This document shows positions 56,319 to 64,000 of a stretch of DNA of 64,000 nucleotides, one piece after another. Position 1 is the stretch's first letter; each line of letters opens with the position of its first letter. The notes beneath the pieces are model-generated. The model was not told the origin of the DNA and did not search any database. It saw only the letters and a list, made by a program, of their open reading frames with translations. The DNA is from Diploptera punctata (taxonomy: Eukaryota; Arthropoda; Insecta; Blattodea; Blaberidae), in the NCBI GenBank assembly GCA_030220185.1, contig JASPKZ010003421.1, positions 372,001 through 436,000 on the forward strand, in the 5' to 3' direction. Made by a program: the position numbers and the translations under genes.

Positions 56319-56880
56319 GCTAACTATTGGTATTCCAATCCAGGGATGTATTTTCGACACACTAAATATAGTTTTCCTTTAGCTAAACTTTACAACATGC
56401 CACATGACTTTTTTAAATTACTTTATAAACTCCTGTCAAATTTTATTCATAGAGTTTAATTTTTTTAATTATTTCCCCCCATTTACAATAATTTTTTACA
56501 TGTTTTCTAACGATTATTTGAATTTTTTTTTCACGATAATGAACTACATGAAGACGTGGCAGCCATATTTAATGTATTAGCTGCCAGGAATCCTAAATAA
56601 GCATCACTATGCAGACGTCATCACTAGGAAGAAGATGAACAAGAACAATATTGAGAACTCAGGCGCTACTATATCAGATTACGTACACTTGAATTCTTGT
56701 TTTCAGTGTTTACGCGTTACAATAACGCCTTCCCTACGTCATAGTTCGAGCTTCGTTGACTTACATGTGATGCCTGTTTCCACATCATTCTTTATCAATC
56801 AATTTTCTTCAAACCGATGTCATTTTTTTGTATCATTCACAAAGGTCCTCTGCAACTTCCTGTTGTCCATTTTTTCCAGT
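56319..56880. other. No gene seen
   Basis: The frame 56635-56898 has no recognisable domain and overlaps the start of a minus LINE fragment. Confidence 0.4.
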
Positions 56881-57230
56881 GTCCTTCCACCTGCGTGAGA
56901 TCTTAATACACCTGGTCTTTCCAATTTAATTTTGGTCTGCCCAATGGTCTTCTACCTCCTCGTGGATAATAGTCCATAGCTATTTTTGTTAGTCTTGTGT
57001 TCAACTGAGGTGATATGACAGTCTTCTACTCTTTACTGTTGCTATCACATTCGGCTCTTGAAATAACATTCTCAATTCTGTTATTTCTTATTCTCCATCT
57101 ATTTGTGAACGCTCCCAGCTTCTAATCTTCATGTGGAAGGAAGGTATGAAATGGCATTTCTTCCATTGCATGATGCAACTGTTATCGCGCTGTGGCTCGG
57201 TCTCGCTTAACTTCGTTATTATTAAACAGG
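56881..57230 (-). pseudogene. LINE C-terminal fragment, degenerate
   Basis: Minus-strand pieces such as AMDYYPRGGRRPLGRPKLN-like sequence and an ATVKSRRL-like segment fit a LINE tail, with frame breaks. Confidence 0.5.
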
Positions 57231-57313
57231 GTGTATTATGTGAAAGCGAGGTTGATAAATCGGATAGTAGCTAGGCTATATGATGCATATATATAGCCGT
57301 TATACCTCGATAT

Positions 57314-57452
57314 CTTCTTCTTCTTCTTCCTTCCAAGTATTAGGCCAAGGCCTGTTACGATCCTATAGAAAATTTTCCCTCCAGCGTTTCATAGGACGGC
57401 CCAGTGATCTTCGTCCTCTTGGTATATAATTATAAACAGCTTTGGGGATCCG
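57314..57452 (-). mobile_element. LINE 3' end with (GAA)n tail and target-site duplication
   Basis: Nearly identical to the 3' end of the LINE at 32576, cut after 139 bp. Flanked by ATACCTCGATAT (57302-57313) and ATACCTCGGTAT (57453-57464). Confidence 0.9.
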
Positions 57453-57826
57453 ATACCTCGGTATACATACATTAAAATTCTATTTTGTGAATTAGGAGTG
57501 ACAAAAAGAAAAGTGTCATGATTTTTAACAATTTTATTTAATTGTATCTGCATTTAATACATAATTTGCATTAAATGGTACAGTGCTTTAATGTTTTATA
57601 TTTTAGTATGTATTTTCTATCTTAATTTTAATTCTTAAACGAGAAATGCAAAATAAGTTACATAATTTGGGGCGAAATTTTAATATTTTTTTAAATAAGG
57701 CTATGTTCTGGATGAACAACATTGTCACTAATAGCAACTGTAACCACCCTAGTTCATGTCTAGTGATCTACTCGTATGTTTGTACCGCTCCCCATAACTT
57801 AGATAATTTTTTTCTGTCTTTACCTA

Positions 57827-57827
<1 letters not shown>

Positions 57828-57887
<60 letters not shown>
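57828..57887. repeat. (AAT)n microsatellite
   Basis: About 20 AAT units directly before a SINE S4. Confidence 0.95.
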
Positions 57888-57888
<1 letters not shown>

Positions 57889-58229
57889 TCCCGCGCCGTA
57901 GCCGAGTGGGTAATGCAAGAAGCCTTGGGGCAGAGCTATGGGACTTGAGCTGGTTCGAGTCCCCATGGGGAAGACATTTTCTCATGGAATTTCGGCCAGT
58001 AAGGGACCGGTGCCCACTCAGCATCGTGAGGCATTTGGGTAGCTACAATAAGTAGCGACTCCAGGTTGAGAAGACCAGCTATAACGGCTGGGGGATCCGA
58101 CATGCTGATCACATGTCACCGCTATACTGGCTTAGATGATCGTCTCCCTCTGTGATAACACATGTGGATGCGAGGCCAGCAGTCGACTGGTAGGCCAAGG
58201 GCCTTCTAGGTCTATCGCGCTTTGAGTTT

Positions 58230-58230
<1 letters not shown>
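57888..58230 (+). mobile_element. tRNA-derived SINE, family S4
   Basis: Nearly complete: CCCGCGCCGTAGCCGAGTGG head, B box GGTTCGAGTCCCC, body GGACCGGTGCCCACTCAGCA, then the CATGCTGATCACATGTCACC block. (AAT)n on both sides. Confidence 0.85.
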
Positions 58231-58232
<2 letters not shown>

Positions 58233-58261
<29 letters not shown>

Positions 58262-58282
58262 TAATAATAATAACAATAATAT
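58233..58282. repeat. (AAT)n microsatellite, interrupted
   Basis: AAT repeats following the SINE. Confidence 0.9.
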
Positions 58283-58319
58283 TATTATTTTTATGTATTT
58301 ATACACAGAATTTTAATGT

Positions 58320-58606
58320 TTATACATCTTTCTGTGCCTAAAGTTTTATTTTTCTTCCCCTCTCGTCTCTATCCATCCACTCCATGTCCTCCAGTCATCT
58401 TGTTCTCATTCCAGTTCTTATTTCTTGCATCCACAAGTTTCGAGGTCTTCCTTTCTTTCTTCTTCCAATGTTTTCCTGGGTAACCTTTCTTCTTGCATTC
58501 ATCGTACATGCCCATACCAATATAATTGCTTATATAATCTACTATTGAATATCTAATATTCATTTTTTCTCGTATGACAGTATTTCTTATTTTTCTAATG
58601 TAGAAC

Positions 58607-58610
<4 letters not shown>
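58320..58610 (-). pseudogene. LINE C-terminal tail fragment
   Basis: The minus frame 58608-58369 contains DECKKKGYPGKHWKKKERKT and LVDARNKNWNENKMTGGHG, a degenerate form of the GRPRKTW-type LINE tail. Bounded by (AAT)n. Confidence 0.55.
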
Positions 58611-58659
<49 letters not shown>

Positions 58660-58676
58660 TTATTATTATTATTATA
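58611..58676. repeat. (AAT)n/(ATT)n microsatellite
   Basis: About 16 AAT units followed by a short ATT run, directly before a SINE S5. Confidence 0.95.
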
Positions 58677-59000
58677 CGTCCACCGCTGTGGTCTCAAGGT
58701 AGCGTGCTGCATTGTCACGCAGCGGGCCCGGGTTCGATCCCCGGTCGGGGCAGTTTTTCTGGGTGAGGTTTTTATCGGGGTTTTTCCTCACCTGTAAGAC
58801 AAATGTCAGGAAACCTTTAAGGCCCAAACGGTCCCCGAAATCATATGGCCATCATCATCCTTATCATTATCATCCTTCACCGGTGTGAAAGCAACGGGAA
58901 GCTACCACACTTATTATTCCCTAGTAAAGCTGCAAGCATAGCATGAAAATGCTATGATTCCAGTGAAGGACCTGCCTTCGGGCAGAATTACTATGGATGG
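58677..59000 (+). mobile_element. tRNA-derived SINE, family S5
   Basis: Well preserved copy: CGTCCACCGCTGTGGTCTCA head, B box GGTTCGATCCCCGGTCGGGG, body as at 45.8 kb, ending in (ATT)n. Confidence 0.9.

Positions 59001-59052
<52 letters not shown>
59001..59052. repeat. (ATT)n microsatellite
   Basis: Tail of the SINE S5 copy. Confidence 0.95.
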
Positions 59053-59055
<3 letters not shown>

Positions 59056-59176
59056 GCTAGTTTAAACAGTAAAGTTACTGTTAAAAATGGACAATCAAAA
59101 CATACTGTTTTATAGGCTATATTAGAAAATAATATATAAAACAAGCGTTTATAACTTCCCAAGTTGTAATATCAGT

Positions 59177-59305
59177 TCCGCGCCGTAGCCGAGTGGTTAA
59201 GATGAGAGGCCTTGGCGCAGAACTACGGAACTTGCGCTGGTCAGAGTCTCCGTGGGGGAAGACATTTTCTCATGAAATTTTGGCCAGTATGGGACCGAAT
59301 ATGAC
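59177..59305 (+). mobile_element. SINE S4, 5' half
   Basis: CCGCGCCGTAGCCGAGTGGT head and B-box region, ending after TTTTGGCCAGTATGGGACCG. The 3' half is missing. Confidence 0.8.
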
Positions 59306-59339
59306 TTAACAGCTATTATGTATGTATGTATATACGGCA

Positions 59340-59704
59340 TACGTCCTTCATGGGTGCTCCCCTAGCCGGAGTATCTTGACCGAGGCCATTTTAGTTACGC
59401 CTGTTTTACCATGAGTGACACATGGTCAGCATATCCTCTCAATGAGACAACTAATAGGTAACAGAGTTATTACTTGGATAGGAAAGGCGGGTTAAACTTT
59501 GCTCAGAGGCACTAATTTAGGCTAGAGGATCATTTATGATCCCGAAAATAATAAAACTTGGGACTCATTGCTTAAAATTCCTCCCGGAGGATTTGTCCTT
59601 TAGATTTTCCTTCCTAAAAAAATTCATTGACACCCGACTGGGTGTGAATCCGCGACCCTCGGGACTAGAGGCAAGGAACATAACCGCTACACAATTGCGG
59701 CCGA
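59340..59704 (-). mobile_element. tRNA-derived SINE, family S3, longer copy
   Basis: Minus-strand head near 59704 (CGGCCGCAATTGTGTAGCGG) with the shared body CCTCTAGCCTAAATTAGTGC and the distal block seen also at 41590-41650. Confidence 0.7.
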
Positions 59705-60310
59705 TTTTGAAGCGAGTGCAAAGAAACAAATCAACCCTTACCTCTTTCACCTTCACTTGAAAACCTCTGCTCTAGAGATTAGATTGTATGAATCAATTGG
59801 AAAATTAGACATTGAAGCTTATTGTAATATATACAAATATTAAATGAGTAAACAATTTCTAGGAGCTCGAGCGTCATGCCTGTAAACATATAAGCAAGTT
59901 TGTAATATGATAGACTACAAGAAAAGTGGTCGTTAGATTTTTCATATTCCATCTCCAGGGGCCATGGGTTGATTCCCAGCGCGATAGAGTATTTAAAATC
60001 TTCATCTCGGATCTGAATGTATGCCATTTGTATTGTGATGTTATCAGAAGGACTGATTACTCTATATCTAATTTGTGTTCAGTTTCTTTTCTCTTTTTAC
60101 AGGCATTAGCTTGTAAGTCTCATAGATGATTTCGGTCCTACAAAAGAAGGAAGGATAAAACAATGAATAAGAGACAACGATATTGTATAGGCCCACAGAA
60201 ATATTAAATAAAAAAATATTGTTAGTAAAGTATTAGTTAATAAGAAATATAGATTTTAGAAATAATCGCAAGTGGTAATCAAGACTCAAATTTTAGGTAT
60301 TAAAATTTAA
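59705..60310. other. No gene seen
   Basis: Unremarkable. Confidence 0.45.
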
Positions 60311-60313
60311 GAT

Positions 60314-60505
60314 TACTCCACCGTTGTGGTCTAGGGCAATGCCATTGCGTCAGATACAACGGTTACGCGTCAGATCCTATTTGGGACAAGTTACCTGGGA
60401 TACTTTTTGTGCGTTTTTCCTCACTTGTAAGGAGGGGAAAAGTCAGAAAATTTTATTAAAGTCCAGATACTTTCCGAACAGTATCTGGTCATCATAATAA
60501 TCTAT
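60314..60505 (+). mobile_element. SINE S5, degenerate
   Basis: CTCCACCGTTGTGGTCTAGG head remnant and GCGTTTTTCCTCACTTGTAA body, shared with the other S5 copies. Confidence 0.6.
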
Positions 60506-60664
60506 AGCACGAATATATGTGTGAATTAGGTTTGAATAACTAGTGACTGTTGTCGACAATTACATGCGATGCCATAAATAAAATCTGAGGTACAACGTCG
60601 GAGGCGAATACAAAAGTAAAAAAAAAAAAAGTTGGAAGACTAAGTTAGTTATCACAGAGCTACG

Positions 60665-61340
60665 GAGGATCTCTTCTTCTTCACTCCAAGGGCTATGCAA
60701 ACTGCCTGTTCTGCCTCACAGTTGTTCTATCCATCTTTTCATTTTCCTTCCTACATTCCTTGATCCTCTTGGCTTATAGTTGAATGTTGCTTTTGGCAAT
60801 CTTGTTATATTCATTCTATCTAAATGTCTAAACCATTTATCTCTGTATTCTTTGATTTTTTCAATAAGCGGATATATATTTAGTCCCGCGCCGTAGCCGA
60901 GCGGTTAAGGTAGGAAGCCTTGGCGCAGAGCTACGGGACTTGCGCTGGTTCGAGTCTCCATGGGGGAATAAATTTTCTCATGGTATTTCGGCCAGTATGG
61001 GACCGGTGCCCACCCAGCATCGTGAGGCAATTGGGTAGGTACAATAAGTAGCGGCTCCAGGTTGAGGAACCAGCTATAACGGCTGGGGGACTCGACATGC
61101 TAACCACATGTCACCCCTATACTGGCTGTTGATCATCTACCTCTGTGATTGACACATGTGGATGTGAAGGGCCAGCAGCCGGCTGGTAAAAGGGCAACCG
61201 CTGAAAAAGTGGAAAGACCCTCAATCGGAATCGGATATATCTTCATTCTTTAACGGAGGAATTGTAACTTTCAATCTTATTTGGTTGCTGATATCCTACT
61301 TTTTGAATATATATTTTTAATCCCATTTCCTCTCAATAAA
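60665..61340 (-). pseudogene. LINE C-terminal fragment, split by a SINE
   Basis: The minus frame around 60870-60690 gives LIEKIKEYRDKWFRHLDRMN and PRGSRNVGRKMKRWIEQL, ending in an AGAAGAAGAGA tail. It continues upstream at 61232-61330 (KIYIQKVGYQQPN) after the SINE at 60878-61231. Confidence 0.65.
60878..61231 (+). mobile_element. tRNA-derived SINE, family S4, with target-site duplication
   Basis: Well preserved CCCGCGCCGTAGCCGAGCGG head (60885) and body. Flanked by CGGATATAT at 60869-60877 and 61232-61240, inside the LINE fragment. Confidence 0.85.
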
Positions 61341-62118
61341 CTAGATTAATAAAACTTGATCACACCGGAAATGTTACATCTTTTATTTAAATCACAGGAC
61401 AGCCGGGAGTGTGAAAATAACTTGTCGGGAGACGGTTGCCCCTGTGTAATCATATTGCATTTACACAGTGTAACATTAGAGCGAGACAGGAAGGGGATCT
61501 TCCCTCTGTTACACGATGTTTATATGCCCAAAGTGCGTGTAATATTGTAAACAAGCTTTGCTCATCTACCCAAATAGGAACAAACTGACTATAAACGTAA
61601 GAATATTTCTTTTTATCAAAACATGAAACTTCTATCAATTTACAAGAGCAAGAGTATATAAAAGAATAATGAAATTCAACAAACCTAGTATTAACTATAA
61701 TGATATACCACAATCTAAGTTGATGCCACTAATTATTGCTTTTAAACTAATTAGGCTTGTTAAATAATTAGCCAACTCCCACTTCTTAACGCGCTTTCCT
61801 CCCCCCCCCCCCTTTCTACGGTTGTTAAAGTGCTGCAGGAGAACGTGAATTTAGATTCAGCCCCAGGCGAGCTCTACTTCTTCTTTTTTTAACCTTCCTC
61901 CTTTCGTAGGGCTTACATCCTCATTGGAACTAATAAGCCAGTGCCCTGTACAGGTCGTGATAAGTAAGGAAGAAATGAACTATATGTATATATATTTTCT
62001 AAAATGTCGACAAAAATCCAAGTAATTTTTCCTGAGAATGGACTGTTCAGGAATGTTGCGATTACAGTATTTTTGTAAGAAATGTTTAAATTCAGCCAAT
62101 TCAGGTACCTGTAATTTG
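61341..62118. other. No gene seen
   Basis: Contains a poly-C run at about 61800-61812. No feature recognised. Confidence 0.45.
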
Positions 62119-62311
62119 TTCTAGAGCAGGGGTCACCAATTAGATTTAATGGAGGTCGTTTTCAAAGTAGTAAATTAAGTCGAGGTCCGAAACCACAGTT
62201 GATTAAACATAGGAAGCTTTTATAGTTGAATGCAGGCTTTCACGGCCGGTAATCATAATGTTGAGTGATTCCGGGTTATGTGGCCGTGGTCCATAGTTGG
62301 TGTTGATATCA

Positions 62312-62346
62312 GACGTTTCGCCCTCAACTGCGGAGGGCATCTTCAG
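62312..62346 (-). ncRNA. Hammerhead ribozyme motif, left arm
   Basis: Minus-strand CTGAAGA (62346-62340), stem II GCCCTC/GAGGGC, GAAACGTC (62319-62312). Stem I has one mismatch compared with the right arm. Confidence 0.55.
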
Positions 62347-62496
62347 TGGCGAGTGCTTCTAGGCGCGTTTCCTGGTCGGAAGATCTACTTAGAGTGAGCG
62401 CTGCGGACGTTGTGGACCACTAATACAACGTCCACAACGTCCGCAGCGCTCACTCTAAGTAGATCTTCCGACCAGGAAACGCGCCTAGAAGCACTC

Positions 62497-62539
62497 GCCA
62501 CTGAAGATGCCCTCCGCAGTTGAGGGCGAAACGTCTGGT
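62497..62539 (+). ncRNA. Hammerhead ribozyme motif, right arm
   Basis: Stem I GCCA/TGGT, CTGAAGA (62501-62507), one U, stem II of six pairs GCCCTC/GAGGGC with loop CGCAGTT, then GAAAC directly followed by GTC (62533-62535). Helix III is the self-complementary AC/GU without a loop, as in PLE hammerheads thought to work as dimers. The extra U after the core is the only non-canonical point. Confidence 0.62.
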
Positions 62540-62779
62540 ATCAACACCAACTATGGACCACGGCCACATAACCCGGAATCACTCAACATTATAGGAAGCT
62601 TTTATTAAATAATTAACATTATAAGGAAATTATTTAAATTATGTTATGGGTATGAATTGCACCAATTAAACAAAACACATGGTAAATACTAAAAGGATAC
62701 AGCACAGTAGAACACAGTTATTAATTCAAATAATTATTAATAAGTTTATGATAAACTTAACTTATGGTCAGAGTAATAT

Positions 62780-62900
62780 TTAAATATCTCACCTCACGAA
62801 TTTCGTGTTTTTCACGATACCAGGTTTCAAACGGAATCCCGTTGATCTTCAGTCAAATCTCCGAAAATAAGGTGCCAACCGAGCCAAAAATAATACTATC
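62780..62900 (-). mobile_element. PLE 3' terminus with hammerhead-like motif
   Basis: Minus strand: CTGAAGA (62852-62846), stem II AACGG/CCGTT, GAAAC-CTG-GTA (ending 62818), then TCGTGAAAAACACGAAATTC and GTGAGGTGAG at the outer edge, the same signature as the 21.2-kb foldback. Single terminus, not paired. Confidence 0.6.
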
Positions 62901-63229
62901 ATAACATGACATCTAGTAAACTGATTTTATTCGATGTTTAACCGGTTTCAAAAATGGGTATTAATTCGATATTTAATCGGTCCGGAAACCAAAGCCCCAA
63001 GGTCCGGATCCGGACCGCGGTCCGCCAATTGGTGACACCTGTTCTATAGTACGTTTCCAGAGTATGTTCCCTTTAACCAATGCCATGAACAGTTCTTTAT
63101 AAAATTCACTATTAGAAGATATAGGATGCCCCTGAAACTGTGTAATTAGTACCCGTTTCTTTGAAGAAACCCATTGTTTATTTCTGAAGTTTTTTTTTAT
63201 TCAGTGTCCCAAGTTGGCATGTCTACATT

Positions 63230-63580
63230 TCTGGTGTTCTCTCCTGGCATTGACGTAAATGTAACCCACTTCTGAGGTTGGGACGCCTGGAAGGCGGGGT
63301 TACGCTGCCCCGATGATATGATGGGTGATAATAATGACGATAGTTGTGCCCCAGGAGAGTTCTTAATCCTAAGCTTAATCTACGGCGAATGTGAATGATG
63401 ATGTTTATGATGGCCAGATGATGTTCGGTGACCGTTTGGTTAAAGTTTCCTGACATTTGTCTTACAAATAAGGAAAACATCCGAAAAAACCTCACCCAGG
63501 AAACTTGTCCCGGCCGGAGATCGAACTCGGGCCCGCTGCGTTACAAGGCAGCACGTTACTTCGAGACCACAGCAGTGGAT
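63230..63580 (-). mobile_element. tRNA-derived SINE, family S5, variant
   Basis: Minus-strand head CCACTGCTGTGGTCTCGAAG with B box and the GTTTTTTCGGATG/CTTACA body. The distal part (63230-63400) differs from other S5 copies and may be a subfamily tail. Confidence 0.7.
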
Positions 63581-64000
63581 TATTCCTGATATGTAAATAG
63601 CTTCGTAAATATTGTTCATTTTGAGATTTCATCGTACACCTTATACGTTTATCACAAGTTTGGCTGAGGACTGTTTTCCATCAATGGTTGATGAACTTCA
63701 ATTTGGATCCATTTTTTCAGTTTTCAGTATATGTAGGCCTACTAAGATGTGAAAAATGTATTATAGCTCAAAATATGTAAAAATATGAAATTTAAAACTT
63801 TGGAATAAGGGTTCTTCCAGTGTAATTCGTCGACATTACAGCTTTTATTATAACTGCATATACAGGAACAGAATTTGTAATTACATAAAGTCCGGGTTCT
63901 AGTAGTACCGGTAAGTGATGTTAATGAATTTAGGCCGCTAGTTAATACAGCACAGTTTCACGTTACAGTCGATTAATGGAGATTGGCATGTAAAGTCATG
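63581..64000. other. No gene seen
   Basis: Unremarkable sequence to the window end. Confidence 0.45.

Larger units (their letters stand above)
62224..62590. mobile_element. 161-bp-arm palindrome with two hammerhead motifs, inserted with 15-bp duplication
   Basis: Arms 62257-62417 and 62430-62590 match except at one noted position; loop 12 bases. The insertion is flanked by ATAGGAAGCTTTTAT at 62209-62223 and 62591-62605, so it is a genuine insertion. No protein coding. Probably a PLE-related inverted terminus (by hammerhead content and structure). Confidence 0.85.
62127..63041. mobile_element. hAT-like non-autonomous transposon, with insertions
   Basis: Ends CAGGGGTCACCAATT (left) and CAGGTGTCACCAATT (right, reverse complement) with 8-bp duplications TTCTAGAG (62119-62126) and TTCTATAG (63042-63049), one mismatch. 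The GGTCCGGATCCGGACCGCGG block near the right end is typical of hAT MITEs. Interrupted by PLE-derived sequence at 62224-62590 and about 62780-62900. Confidence 0.85.

Noticed and set aside
57828..59052. CRISPR-like or satellite array
   Set aside because: The regular spacing is simple AAT/ATT microsatellites between SINEs; this is animal DNA and there are no repeat-spacer units.

Overview
The window is AT-rich animal DNA with large introns, many dispersed retroelements, tRNA-derived SINEs and ATT/AAT microsatellites. It looks like a large, repeat-laden arthropod genome. A hemimetabolous insect such as a cockroach or termite is my inference; no marker in the window proves it.

Only one host gene is supported. 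Two + strand exons (1274-1454 and 23591-24846) encode the C-terminal part of an Ether-a-go-go (EAG/KCNH) voltage-gated potassium channel. The exons are separated by a 22.1-kb intron. Splice sites and phase (1/1, rejoining a Gly codon) agree exactly. The second exon carries the C-terminal tetramerising coiled coil, a basic KRRSKSR motif and the stop codon. From 24847 to 64000 I see no further host gene, only the 3' UTR/downstream region and repeats.

The intron is dominated by Penelope-like elements (PLEs) with a reverse transcriptase plus GIY-YIG endonuclease. The main feature (10401-19319) is a single compound insertion flanked by a 10-13 bp direct repeat: a 5'-truncated minus copy joined head-to-head to a 5'-truncated plus copy, followed by two more tandem plus units of about 2.69 kb. 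The last unit has an intact 819-codon ORF. The others differ mainly by single-base homopolymer indels. Each unit boundary carries a hammerhead-ribozyme-like motif, and a related 3' terminal signature recurs across the window. Many older PLE remnants occur as inverted pairs with both 3' termini facing outward (around 1.7-3.0, 4.3, 21.2, 21.6-22.5, 22.8, 44.9-45.3 and 62.3-62.6 kb).

The other repeats form a nested record. They include: hAT-like elements (1830-2771 inside a PLE pair; 62127-63041 with PLE pieces inside it); an internally deleted piggyBac element with TTAA duplications inside a SINE (27821-28810); a second piggyBac transposase fragment (32010-32385); Crypton-type tyrosine-recombinase remnants (30640-31500, 46150-46490), one split by a LINE; a LINE inserted in an older LINE (32385-34010); a TA-flanked MITE inside a PLE foldback (44963-45298); an unclassified 602-bp TIR element (55717-56318); a 1-kb DNA transposon with a SINE inside it (38603-39625); and five tRNA-derived SINE families, here called S1 to S5. 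All coordinates of degenerate repeats are approximate.
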